Shown piece by piece: positions 52,583 through 60,957 of a stretch of DNA of 64,000 bases. The stretch's first letter is position 1; each line of letters starts with the position of its first letter. Source of the stretch: a virus. The DNA lies in the IMG/VR virus record IMGVR_UViG_3300046782_000291, positions 1-64,000 of that record; one strand, written 5' to 3'. The translations under genes and the position numbers were made by a program. Under the pieces are notes generated by a model, which made no database searches, was not told where the DNA came from, and worked only from the letters and a program-made list of their open reading frames with translations.

Positions 52583-53460
52583 TACGCTCCTCCGTTGTAC
52601 TTCGCTCTGGGTGTGCCCTCGTTGAACTTGACGCGGCAATACTTGTCGAACTCGCACAACGAGTGCTCGATGTCCCGCATCTCGAAATGGGGAAACTGAA
52701 GAGGTTCCCCGGAGCTAACTGGATGGATGAAATCGGTCTCCAACTCGATTCCATGGCGCAACAGATGGCGCATCGAGTCGATGGCCTTCGCGTCTGGCTT
52801 GGACGCCATCCTCAGTCGCTGGAGTCCACGCTTGGCGCCGGGCCCAGGGTTCGCCCACGTCATGATATCCGAGGCGTCTTCCAGGAGCCGTGTGTGGCGG
52901 TAGTCCGTCACGATCTCATAGGCCATGAAGCCACCGATGCTGTCCACGGTCCGAAGGACGTTGAACACCTCCTCCAGCCGGTTCGATGTCCGTGCGGTCA
53001 CGGCAAGAGTCTCCCGGAGGTTCCACAGGTCCGTACAGACGTCCACGATGGCGTCGATCTTCGGCAGGCCTGGTCGAGAGTAGACGATGTGTGCGCCTGT
53101 GAATACCTGTTCACCCTCGTCCAGCGCCGCAGTCAACATCTCGATGACCGCCTGCGGGTTCCAGTCGTCCTGCCAGCCGAGCCGCTCACCGGTGCCCCAC
53201 CAGTTGAACATCCTGAACCAACCGCAATTGAACGCGAGGAGGGCTGGATCATCCCAACGATGCGGCGTGAGGAAGTTCTCACGCAGCCAGACCGTGCCCG
53301 TATCGTTCTCCCGGAACGGATTGGTGAATTTGTACGACTGGAGGATGGGATCGTCCGTCCACGGCTTCGGATGACCCGCCTGTCGCTTCAAGTAGATGCG
53401 ATGGCGCTCTGCAACCCAATACCAGAACAACGATTCAGGAGCCGTCGTCAAGTCACGCAA
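52582..53460 (-). CDS. 5-hmdU DNA kinase helical-domain protein (HMUDK_hel / aGPT-PPlase clade 3)
   Basis: A 292-residue protein whose N-terminus, FWYWVAERHRIYLKRQAG, PKPWTDDPILQSYKFTNPFREND, is the signature of the helical domain linked to 5-hydroxymethyl-dU DNA kinases (formerly alpha-glutamyl/putrescinyl-thymine pyrophosphorylase clade 3). DNA-glycosylase-like helices follow (SIGGFMAYEIVTDYRHTRLL, WANPGPGAKRGLQRL). With the P-loop kinase at 53958 it should phosphorylate 5-hmdU in DNA to the pyrophosphate ester. Here the two parts are separate genes with a methylase gene between them. Confidence 0.82.
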   Translation of the reverse strand: MRDLTTAPESLFWYWVAERHRIYLKRQAGHPKPWTDDPILQSYKFTNPFRENDTGTVWLRENFLTPHRWDDPALLAFNCGWFRMFNWWGTGERLGWQDDWNPQAVIEMLTAALDEGEQVFTGAHIVYSRPGLPKIDAIVDVCTDLWNLRETLAVTARTSNRLEEVFNVLRTVDSIGGFMAYEIVTDYRHTRLLEDASDIMTWANPGPGAKRGLQRLRMASKPDAKAIDSMRHLLRHGIELETDFIHPVSSGEPLQFPHFEMRDIEHSLCEFDKYCRVKFNEGTPRAKYNGGA

Positions 53461-53965
53461 CGCTCACCTCATTCCCAAGACATGTCCAGCCCTCACGCGT
53501 CTTGCGCGAGAACAACTCAGCATACGGTCCTGCTCGCAGTGTCTCCACAATGGTGTAGAACTCCTCGGGCTTCTCCGAGTGCCGGCCCACGACGGCTTCA
53601 AACGTGGACCGCACCGATTTGTCCAGCGTCTCTGGCTTCCCTCGGACGCCAATGAGACACGTCTCGTGCTCTGCGCGAACGGTGCGCCCCATCCCAAACC
53701 AACGCTTCCCTCCCGAGGTGCGTTTCAACCAGACCAGTTCCGTCTTGAGCGTGAAGCCCCACGCGTCCATCACGCTCAAGGCTTCCTGCTGCATCGAGGA
53801 GACCCGCCACAAGAACAACGTCGCGTTTGGCGTCATGGGTGGGATCGAGAACCGCATGATCTCCTCGACACTCATCGTCAAGTAGTGCTTCGCGGCACCT
53901 CTCGCTGGGCCCGGCAGCGAGTCTCCGAATTGCCACGGTGGGTCCGCCACGAGCACGCTATACAT
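53453..53965 (-). CDS. MT-A70 family adenine methyltransferase
   Basis: A 170-residue protein: VADPPWQFGDS (the DPPW catalytic motif at about 8-11), ATLFLWRVSSM, MDAWGFTLKTELVWLKR, and a short RxEHETCLIGVRG segment are the hallmarks of MT-A70-type N6-adenine DNA methylases. Likely methylates phage DNA. It is inserted between the two halves of the hmdU kinase system, overlapping each by 8 nt. Confidence 0.9.
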   Translation of the reverse strand: MYSVLVADPPWQFGDSLPGPARGAAKHYLTMSVEEIMRFSIPPMTPNATLFLWRVSSMQQEALSVMDAWGFTLKTELVWLKRTSGGKRWFGMGRTVRAEHETCLIGVRGKPETLDKSVRSTFEAVVGRHSEKPEEFYTIVETLRAGPYAELFSRKTREGWTCLGNEVSVA

Positions 53966-54524
53966 CGTCCAACCCGAGGGCGGAGAGGACCGCGACCAAC
54001 GCCTGTTCGCGGCTGAGCCACTTGCAGTCTACGCCCGCATCCTTCAATCGCGGGATCATCGACTTCTTCAACCGGTCCAGACGGCTGATGGTGTTCTTGG
54101 GATTCAGTTCCCGGTCATCCCCACGTGTGTCGCGACGGGACTGGATCCCTTTGAGACACTCCTCGATGGGTGTCGAGAGGGCGATGACCTTGAGCGGTGG
54201 ATGCGCCTTCGAGAGTTCGACGCATCGCCGCACGTCGTCACCGATCATGATACCCTCGTACAGAACATCGCAGCCGTTCTGGGCCGCTGCCGTGACCAAT
54301 TCGTACACCATGTCCGGCTTCTGGATCGTATCGCAACCGCCGGTCGGTGTTTCGTAGTGGCCTGGGACGTACAGCGGGGGCTTGAACTCTCGGGTACAGA
54401 GATACGCGAGTGGTTGCTTGCGCCCGTCGATGAAATGTGGCGTCCGTCCAGGATACTTGGACATCACCGTTCGCACCAGCGTGCTCTTGCCACTCCCGCC
54501 CGTTCCTCGGAGATTGATAATCAT
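53958..54524 (-). CDS. P-loop kinase, 5-hmdU DNA kinase-like
   Basis: A 188-residue P-loop protein starting at ATG 54524 (overlap ATGA). MIINLRGTGGSGKSTLVRTV is the Walker A region and its RGTxGSGKSTLVR form is typical of phage 5-hmdU DNA kinases. Further: DVLYEGIMIGDDV (Walker B-like), a lid VIALSTPIEECLKGIQSRRDTRG and a helical end. Expected substrate: 5-hydroxymethyl-uracil in DNA, together with the protein at 52582. Confidence 0.8.
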   Translation of the reverse strand: MIINLRGTGGSGKSTLVRTVMSKYPGRTPHFIDGRKQPLAYLCTREFKPPLYVPGHYETPTGGCDTIQKPDMVYELVTAAAQNGCDVLYEGIMIGDDVRRCVELSKAHPPLKVIALSTPIEECLKGIQSRRDTRGDDRELNPKNTISRLDRLKKSMIPRLKDAGVDCKWLSREQALVAVLSALGLDDV

Positions 54525-55888
54525 CGCACCACCTTCAGGTTCCACGGCTTCCGGAGCATTGGGAGTCTCAACGCCGGAGCCGAGGTCAAAATGTCCGAAC
54601 CACACAACGACTCCTCGTGCCCATCACCGCACCGCAGACAGCCCGAGGGTGGACAGACCTCCATGGGCTCAAACCGTCCTGGTTCGACACGACGGTGCAT
54701 CGGGACGCGATGCCCGTGACACTGGTCAGCGGTCAAGAACTCCGGACCCATCGAGGTCCACCGCCCGGTCTCCGGATGCTTCGTGTATTCATAGCACAAG
54801 GAATACGTCATGCCCAGCTGGGTGGCCTTCTTCTGGTAGCGGGCATGGCCTTCGCGTCGATACTCCTCTTGGATGGACTTCTGCCCGCCGCACTGGTTCT
54901 CGGTGAACAGTTCCGCGAACCTGTCGCCGCGTGGCCCTGGGAACTTCGCCTGGATGCGCTGGACCATCGCTCGCGCCCACGCGTGTCCGGCTTCGACGAA
55001 CTTGATGATGACGTGATTGTTCCCCACCGCTGCCAGCCGCTCGAACAGCCGCTCCACGTCCTCATGGTCCACCACTCCGGGCACAATCGGATTGCACTGG
55101 ATGGACGTGTAGATGCCCGCCTGGCGGAGCACTCGAATCTCTTCCAGGTGCTCGTTGAGGCTGATCGCTCCGGGAGAGAGTCGATGCCACGTGTCTTCGT
55201 CCGAGGTGTTGAGCGACTTCTGCGCATAGCTGTACTTGTTCTGGCGCAGAAGGTCGATGGCCCACCCAGGGTAGTGGAGACGGCTGAGGAAGAAGACCGG
55301 CAAACCGGCATCCACGAACGCCTGCGCGCCCTGCTGGGTGTTATGGTAGTAGTCTTCAATCGAGAGGAACGGATCGATGAATGAGCTGAAGTAGCCTGCC
55401 GCGCTGACTTCCATCGACCTGAGTTGCTTCGCGACGTGCGCGCCGTAGTCCGTGGGGACGGTGATGAGCCCACTTCCCCGATACCCTCGGGTGCCGCTAT
55501 TGATGTAGCAGAACTGGCATCCCACCGTGCAATACCCGCCGTAGGGTTGCGTCAGGATGGCGTCCGTCTCGCATGGCCGGTCACGGCTTCCCGCGTTCGC
55601 GCCGTCGTCCTTCCCGCTGTACCAGCCTTGCAGGTCCTTGCCCTTCGCCTGGCGGATGTGAGGCGTGGGATCAAGGTACACCGTGGTCTCGTGGCGCTCG
55701 GTGGCTCCACGAATCATGGCAATACGCGCCCACCGCTGCTTCATTACCCGTCCAGTCACCTCGTCGTGTTTCTCCTCGATAGGTCCGAGGAACTCACGCA
55801 TGTCAGGATCGACGCGCATGAAGTAGGCGTAGGTCTCCTGGAAGTCTTCTTGCTCTTTGTCCGGGTTGTAATCCGTTTCCGCTTGCAT
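54521..55888 (-). CDS. Radical SAM enzyme
   Basis: A 455-residue protein with AGAAGGAG before ATG 55888. The iron-sulphur motif CTVGCQFCYIN (CxxxCxxC, about 119-126) follows the TQPYGGY lead-in; the TIM-barrel continues with AGYFSSFIDPFLSIEDYY, GLPVFFLSRLHYPG, ISLNEHLEEIRVLRQAGIYTSIQCNPIVPG. A C-terminal cysteine group (VCPPSGCLRCGDGHEESLC) may hold an extra cluster or zinc. Resembles SplB-like DNA-acting radical SAM proteins. In known thymidine-hypermodification clusters a radical SAM enzyme rearranges the amino-acid adduct; that role is inferred here. Confidence 0.88.
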   Translation of the reverse strand: MQAETDYNPDKEQEDFQETYAYFMRVDPDMREFLGPIEEKHDEVTGRVMKQRWARIAMIRGATERHETTVYLDPTPHIRQAKGKDLQGWYSGKDDGANAGSRDRPCETDAILTQPYGGYCTVGCQFCYINSGTRGYRGSGLITVPTDYGAHVAKQLRSMEVSAAGYFSSFIDPFLSIEDYYHNTQQGAQAFVDAGLPVFFLSRLHYPGWAIDLLRQNKYSYAQKSLNTSDEDTWHRLSPGAISLNEHLEEIRVLRQAGIYTSIQCNPIVPGVVDHEDVERLFERLAAVGNNHVIIKFVEAGHAWARAMVQRIQAKFPGPRGDRFAELFTENQCGGQKSIQEEYRREGHARYQKKATQLGMTYSLCYEYTKHPETGRWTSMGPEFLTADQCHGHRVPMHRRVEPGRFEPMEVCPPSGCLRCGDGHEESLCGSDILTSAPALRLPMLRKPWNLKVVR

Positions 55889-55967
55889 GGTGACTCCTTC
55901 TGTGTCCGAATATCCAGAACATCGTGTCGTGGTCGATGAGGTCCCAATGGTCGAATGTAATCATGCC

Positions 55968-56771
55968 CTACGATCCCACGTTCCAGAAGAGAATCGGTTG
56001 TTCCAACGACTCGATGACGCCTGGGACGTTGAGCCATGCCCAGGCCGGTGTCTCATAGTGGAGATGGGCTGGGAAGGGTGGCAACATCCCGGCACGCACT
56101 TCGAAGTAGGCACGCTTTTGATCCACCACGCGGAGCCGGTCCAGGTTTGCGTTCGGTTTGCCCCACGCCATGCGCGCCACATCACGCCTGAATCGGGTCT
56201 CCTCGCGTGCATAGCCTTGGACGGCCACGACGGAGCCGGGGAAGCCCCGGAGGACCCCAGCCAGGTGCGTCCCGGTCCCCGTAGGAATGACGATTGTCCC
56301 CGGAGCCAGGGGAAGCCCCAGGACCTCCGCCTCAACCGCCTCTACGGTCTCCGGAAGCCGCAGCCCGGTCGGAAACAAGAACCACTCTTCACCCTCCAGC
56401 GCATCGAGGTGCTGCTGCATCGCATAGCGCATCACGAACTGACGATTGGCCGCGAGTGGAATCAACTCCACACCCAAGGATTGCACGGCCATTGCCGGTC
56501 CAGGGATCGCATTCGGTGTTTTTGCATACCTCGGGTAGCCCACCTTGACGGTGCGTCCGAGGGTGAGACCAATAGTGGCGACCAACTGGCCGTTCAAACT
56601 CCGTCCGGTATCCACCACGGCGAGGGATGCGGTAGGACGGCGCTCAATGGCGGCCCAGACGCCACGCGCCTTGGACAACGGTGGGAACGGCCAGCACAGG
56701 TCCTCCCGCTTGACGTGGACCGTGATTCCACGAATGGGATAGGGTTCAATGGGCGTGGGCCGGAGTCTCAT
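55968..56771 (-). CDS. PLP-dependent enzyme, fold type II
   Basis: A 267-residue protein related to tryptophan-synthase-beta/ACC-deaminase-type PLP enzymes: VHVKREDLCWPFPPLSKARGVW (candidate Schiff-base lysine in SKARG), VVDTGRSLNGQLVATIG (substrate-carboxylate loop), and IVIPTGTGTHLAGVLRGF (phosphate-binding glycine loop). Shorter than cellular homologues (about 320-400). PLP enzymes are known parts of thymidine hypermodification pathways, acting on aminoacyl-thymine. Overlaps the AADT-like gene by 4 nt. Confidence 0.85.
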   Translation of the reverse strand: MRLRPTPIEPYPIRGITVHVKREDLCWPFPPLSKARGVWAAIERRPTASLAVVDTGRSLNGQLVATIGLTLGRTVKVGYPRYAKTPNAIPGPAMAVQSLGVELIPLAANRQFVMRYAMQQHLDALEGEEWFLFPTGLRLPETVEAVEAEVLGLPLAPGTIVIPTGTGTHLAGVLRGFPGSVVAVQGYAREETRFRRDVARMAWGKPNANLDRLRVVDQKRAYFEVRAGMLPPFPAHLHYETPAWAWLNVPGVIESLEQPILFWNVGS

Positions 56772-57661
56772 ACGGCCTCAGTCGGCGCAAGCACGCGCCC
56801 AGTATCGCGATAGACGGTCAACCGGTCCATCCGCCGTCCATTCCAGCCAGACATCTCTCCGAGGAGTTCAGCTGGGAAGACGGCACGACGTGCGGCCCAG
56901 AACACCGAGTCAGGCGGCAGCTTCTCAGTCATCATGTCGATGTCATGGCCCACGTAGTAGGTGCCCTTCGCGAGACTGTTGAAATCGCACAGCGCCGTCT
57001 CGAATTGGTCCAGCCCAGTGAATGGGACGCCTGCGCGCAACGCTCGCTGATACCAGGCTTCCTGGAGTTCGCGATTGGTCGCGCATTGTTCGAGTGTTTC
57101 CCCAGTCAACAACGCGAGACCGGGCACCGGCCCAGCGGTCACGCTTCCGCCACCGAGACCGATATCGTTGGCGGTGATCTTGTAGTCCATGACGTTCTTC
57201 AAGAGGTCAGCCCACTTGTAGCTGGACCACGAACCTGCGCCCCATACCTCTTCGAAGTCAGACCGAATCGCCCACCAACCGGTCTGCGGGTCTGGCGCAT
57301 CGAGCAACGAGAAGTCTACCCAACCCTTCAACGAGTGATACGGCTTCGCGTTCCGAAATACGCTCTGGATGAACTTGTTCACCGCCTCGGCATTCCCTCG
57401 CATCCCACGGCGTTCCACGCCGGTCGGAAGGGCTGGGAGTAGACGCTCATCAAACGGATGTGGATGATACGTCCAGGCAAACTCCGCGCTGCCAAGGTGG
57501 TAATACGTGACATACAGAATCAGCCGCCACAACTGGAGTTCTTCATCCAAGTGCTCCGTCTGGAAGACAGAGCGCAGGACAGGGTATGCCGGGTCTATGT
57601 CTTGACTCGTCAGTTGGTATTTCGCGAACGTCGTGAAATCGGTCCATCGGTCTTTCGGCAT
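56768..57661 (-). CDS. Amino acid:DNA transferase-like (AADT / aGPT-PPlase clade 2)
   Basis: A 297-residue helical protein. LQLWRLILYVTYYHLGSAEFAW and later GSWSSYKWADLLKNVMDYKITANDIGLGGGSVTAGPVPGLALLTG and DFNSLAKGTYYVGHDID fit the family of alpha-glutamyl/putrescinyl-thymine pyrophosphorylase clade 2, now known to couple an amino acid to the pyrophosphorylated 5-hmdU in DNA. Assignment is from sequence look and from the surrounding kinase, PLP and radical SAM genes. Confidence 0.72.
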   Translation of the reverse strand: MPKDRWTDFTTFAKYQLTSQDIDPAYPVLRSVFQTEHLDEELQLWRLILYVTYYHLGSAEFAWTYHPHPFDERLLPALPTGVERRGMRGNAEAVNKFIQSVFRNAKPYHSLKGWVDFSLLDAPDPQTGWWAIRSDFEEVWGAGSWSSYKWADLLKNVMDYKITANDIGLGGGSVTAGPVPGLALLTGETLEQCATNRELQEAWYQRALRAGVPFTGLDQFETALCDFNSLAKGTYYVGHDIDMMTEKLPPDSVFWAARRAVFPAELLGEMSGWNGRRMDRLTVYRDTGRVLAPTEAV

Positions 57662-57702
57662 CCAAGTATCCTAGTGGGAAGGGGTCCCCAAGTAAAGGGA
57701 AA

Positions 57703-58323
57703 TCATATGGCGGAGACGTTCGATCCCAGCAGTTCGCGAAACTGTTGAAGGAACAGTTCCTCCGACTGTCTCCACGTCCATGGAGCCCACGGTCCTACGC
57801 GGGCCATCTCCTTGATGGTGGGCGGTGGATAGTCTGGCAGGTCAAACATCGCATGGGTCGGTGAGTTCTTGTAGGCTTCGAACCGGACCATGAGCGTGTC
57901 CGCGATGTTCACCAGTGGATGCTGAATCTCTGCACACCCAAACCGGCGATAGATAGTGCGCTGCGTCGTGGCTTCCACCCGACGATACGCGGCAAACTCC
58001 GGCGAGGCTTTGAGCCACTTCGTCACGTCACCCAGATACGCCTCGGAGGCATCGTGAAGCAACGCTTGGAGCGCCACCTTGCTCGCCCCACACGAACATG
58101 TGCCCCGTGACAATCCGCCGAAGGTACAATTCACCTCGTGGAGATCGCACAACCGACTGACGTACACCGAGTGTTGCGCGACGGAGTTGGGCCGCTGGGT
58201 ATGCCCACAGAACCGGTTGATGAGCGCGAGGGAGTGAGCGATGTCCTCGATGACAATGTCCGTCTCCTTGACGAAGAGGGGATTGACGCGGAGACCGGTG
58301 AATGTTTCGATGATGGGTGTCAT
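57703..58323 (-). CDS. HD-domain nucleotidase (YfbR-like)
   Basis: A 206-residue protein from ATG 58323. VNPLFVKETDIVIEDIAHSLALINRFCGHTQRPNSVAQHSVYVS and ALLHDASEAYLGDVTKWLK carry the H...HD...D metal ligands of YfbR-type 5'-deoxynucleotidases. Phages with modified bases often encode such enzymes to remove the normal deoxynucleotide pool. A CSCGASK segment inserted between the motifs is unusual. About 40 nt separates it from the AADT-like gene. Confidence 0.85.
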   Translation of the reverse strand: MTPIIETFTGLRVNPLFVKETDIVIEDIAHSLALINRFCGHTQRPNSVAQHSVYVSRLCDLHEVNCTFGGLSRGTCSCGASKVALQALLHDASEAYLGDVTKWLKASPEFAAYRRVEATTQRTIYRRFGCAEIQHPLVNIADTLMVRFEAYKNSPTHAMFDLPDYPPPTIKEMARVGPWAPWTWRQSEELFLQQFRELLGSNVSAI

Positions 58324-58325
58324 GG

Positions 58326-58736
58326 TTAGCGCATGCGCCTGGGCTGATGGTGGAGTTCTCGAAGGAACGCGACGATGAACTTGTGGTTGAATCCGGTGGT
58401 ATGGCACATGGGCGTGTATTCCCCAGATGGGTACATATCCCGAGGGTGAACAATCAAAGTGCGCTTGGTTCTTTCAAGCTCCTCGTACACCGCATACCAG
58501 CAGTCACCCTGGATCGCGAGTCGCTTACACGTGAGGTTCTGAAGGTCGGTCTGGTCGATGTCCGGGTTCGCGTGCTTCACTTCCAGCCAGGACGTTCGCC
58601 CACTCAACGTCATGCTGATATCGGGTCCTCCCGCCGTCGAATCGTTGTGCTTGATGAGCACCGCGTTCTTGAAGAACGGACGGAGGTGATTGTTCAACAA
58701 GTCATGCAGTAGTGTATGCTCGGTCTCCGTCTTCAT
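58326..58736 (-). CDS. PD-(D/E)XK-type nuclease-like protein
   Basis: A 136-residue protein from ATG 58736. VLIKHNDSTAGGPDISMTLSGRTSWLEVKHANPD shows the PD...ExK catalytic spacing found in VRR-NUC and Holliday-junction-resolvase-like nucleases; LHDLLNNHLRPFF precedes as the usual helix. Lies between polymerase and HD enzyme, overlapping the polymerase gene by 4 nt. Confidence 0.72.
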   Translation of the reverse strand: MKTETEHTLLHDLLNNHLRPFFKNAVLIKHNDSTAGGPDISMTLSGRTSWLEVKHANPDIDQTDLQNLTCKRLAIQGDCWYAVYEELERTKRTLIVHPRDMYPSGEYTPMCHTTGFNHKFIVAFLRELHHQPRRMR

Positions 58737-60769
58737 GCACACTCCTTCCAGTTGCGGCCAGTGGATACATCCCACAAGATGGGGATGCGCAGTTCGGGAA
58801 ACGACTGGTGGTTGAGCACGCGGCTGACGCGTCTCGCACTCTCCTGGTCGGGCACGTCCCCATCCGCCTCGTCGTGGACCGTGTAGCGGAGGATGAGCCC
58901 GGTATCCTTGCGCGCCTTGTGCAGCTCAACAATCTTCGTCTTCATGATGTCCGCCGCGCCACCCTGGTCTACCATGTTGAATGCCTTGTGCGCTTCCCGG
59001 TTCTCTTCAGATCGGCTCCGGCGTCCCATGAAAGTAGTGACGTAGCCTCGGTGCTCATATTGGGCGTGGAGTTGGTCGCCTCGATGACAGCGGTCCGTAC
59101 ACTTCGACATGTACAGATGAGACGCCAGATCCAGAAGCCCTCGGACCTCGGGAAGTTCCTGGTCATAGATGGCGCGCACTTCCTTCGTGGCGGCGAGGGC
59201 GGGATGTTTCCACTGCTTGAGATCCTTGATCTGGTGGTACAGCGCCTCGCTGATATGGCCGAGCATCAGCGCCTGTTTCAGCATCTGGGCTCCGTACACG
59301 TAGGCGAAGTTCAGATCCTTCTGCTGACGATAGGTCTGGTCAGGCTTATGCGGCTTGATGCGCGACCACATGTACTTGTGGAAACTGATGGGCTCATTCG
59401 GGCTTCCCTTCGGCTGGCCCTCCTCCACCCACTTCCAGAATCGTTCCACCTCACCCTCGTATTGCTCGGTGACCCGAGGGTTGTTCGCGTAGTGGGCGAA
59501 GATGCGATACTCCACCTGCATCGCATCGGCGGCCAGCCACAGCCGTCCACGTTCTCCGGGAATGCGTAGCTGGCGGATGAGGAACAAGTCATCGTCGTGC
59601 GAGTCATCGTCCTCATCGACGCCGAAGGCCACGCGTTGCTTCGCCACCTTCATCTCTTGCTGGATGTTAATCCCGACGTAATGGCCGTGTCCATCGTCCA
59701 GCGCCGCGCTGCTGAATCGACCAGTGATGGTTCCGGCTTTCCCGCCATGGTCGCTGAGCGGGTCTTTCGTCGTCCGCAGCTGATGGAGTGCATAGCGGAG
59801 GATGCCACAGCTATCTACGTTCTTGCGATACTTCGTCAGATACTTACTGTTCAGGTTCGACAGCTTCGCCGCGTAGCGCATCAATCGAACGGCGGGCAAG
59901 TGCGCGTGTTGGGCCACCACCTTGTCGGTGAACGAGGGTGCGCCTGACGGGAGGTATTCGAGGGGCAGATGGAGATACTCCCACAGCCGCTGGCGGTCCG
60001 CTGGCGACCGAGGGTTCACCACAAACCCTACCATCTTCGCCAGGTCATACAACGCCTTCTCCGCCCGTCGTTTGACCTCCGGGATCCACTTGTCGAGCAA
60101 CTCCACGTCGATGGGCGCGCCATTCCGTTCCATCTCGCAGACCGGGAAGATGACCTGATCCTCGAGCGCCCGCACACGCTGGAGGTTCTGCTCATCGAGC
60201 ATCGGCCAGAAGACCTCGCGCAACTGATGGACGGCTTCCACCTGGTACAGTGCGCGGTCTACGGTCTCCGCCGCATGATACTCGACCATCCGGCTTTCAT
60301 CCACCCTCGGGATGGTGGCTCCACCTACGTAGTCCGTCAACAGTTGGTCGAGGTTGAATCGGAGCCGGTGGTCATCGAGCAATGCCGCGTAGTGCGAGAC
60401 ATCGCTGACCGTACAGTTCTGGGCTTCCAGATCAATACCCCAGGCGTACATCTGGTGGATGTCGAACTTCGTATGGATGTTCGTCATGTGGAGGTCGCGC
60501 AGTTCACGCTGGGCCCAGCGTTTGCACGTCGCCTCGTCCAGATTCCCTCCGGCATAGCCCCATGGGAGGAAGTGCTTGGAGCCGTCCGGCAGGCGCACCG
60601 CGATACTGATGGGCAGGTCTCCATCGTACCACTGCACACCCGTCGTCTCCACGTTCATGACGATGTCTTTGATCCCTCGGGAGGCAATCTGGGGTGGCTC
60701 TGACGGTCGCCAGTCGCTGTGGCGCTCCTCTCGGAGCGTATCAAAGAGGGAAGGCTGGCGTTGTCTCAT
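58733..60769 (-). CDS. polA: Family A DNA polymerase
   Basis: A 678-residue DNA polymerase I-type enzyme. Polymerase motifs: A LAADAMQVEYR (D415), B RQQKDLNFAYVYG (481-493), C VHDEAD (632-637). The 3'-5' exonuclease domain (about 30-200) is present, but its first motif reads VMNVETTG (N39, E41) where the family has D-x-E; motif NIHTKFD (D103) is kept. The loss of the first aspartate suggests reduced or no proofreading. The N-terminus holds QPSLF (residues 5-9), which looks like a beta-clamp-binding peptide. Overlaps neighbours by 4 nt. Confidence 0.95.
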   Translation of the reverse strand: MRQRQPSLFDTLREERHSDWRPSEPPQIASRGIKDIVMNVETTGVQWYDGDLPISIAVRLPDGSKHFLPWGYAGGNLDEATCKRWAQRELRDLHMTNIHTKFDIHQMYAWGIDLEAQNCTVSDVSHYAALLDDHRLRFNLDQLLTDYVGGATIPRVDESRMVEYHAAETVDRALYQVEAVHQLREVFWPMLDEQNLQRVRALEDQVIFPVCEMERNGAPIDVELLDKWIPEVKRRAEKALYDLAKMVGFVVNPRSPADRQRLWEYLHLPLEYLPSGAPSFTDKVVAQHAHLPAVRLMRYAAKLSNLNSKYLTKYRKNVDSCGILRYALHQLRTTKDPLSDHGGKAGTITGRFSSAALDDGHGHYVGINIQQEMKVAKQRVAFGVDEDDDSHDDDLFLIRQLRIPGERGRLWLAADAMQVEYRIFAHYANNPRVTEQYEGEVERFWKWVEEGQPKGSPNEPISFHKYMWSRIKPHKPDQTYRQQKDLNFAYVYGAQMLKQALMLGHISEALYHQIKDLKQWKHPALAATKEVRAIYDQELPEVRGLLDLASHLYMSKCTDRCHRGDQLHAQYEHRGYVTTFMGRRSRSEENREAHKAFNMVDQGGAADIMKTKIVELHKARKDTGLILRYTVHDEADGDVPDQESARRVSRVLNHQSFPELRIPILWDVSTGRNWKECA

Positions 60770-60957
60770 GCATCCTCGAACAACGATGGTTGCGTTGGTT
60801 GGGTCCGTTGCCCGGTCGTGTAGCGGAGACAGTTCTCACACCGCCAGAGCCGCATGCCCACGAGGAGGAACCGACACGACGTGCAGACCGGACGCGGTGG
60901 GATGGGGTCCGGTTGGTCACGTAGCGTCGCACCTCGGTCCGTCAGAAGCACGCTCAT
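60766..60957 (-). CDS. Zinc-ribbon protein ending in a clamp-binding-like motif (63 aa)
   Basis: MSVLLTDRGATLRDQ, then PVCTSCRFLLVGMRLWRCENCLRY (two CxxC pairs, about 23-45) and the tail QPTQPSLFEDA. The tail QPSLF is the same pentapeptide as at the start of the polymerase encoded next, so both may dock on the host sliding clamp. Overlaps polymerase by ATGA. Confidence 0.75.
   Translation of the reverse strand: MSVLLTDRGATLRDQPDPIPPRPVCTSCRFLLVGMRLWRCENCLRYTTGQRTQPTQPSLFEDA

Noticed and set aside
55889-55967. Small leftward gene before the radical SAM gene (MITFDHWDLIDHD...)
   Set aside because: It would run far into the radical SAM gene in another frame, and the only good Shine-Dalgarno there belongs to the radical SAM start.
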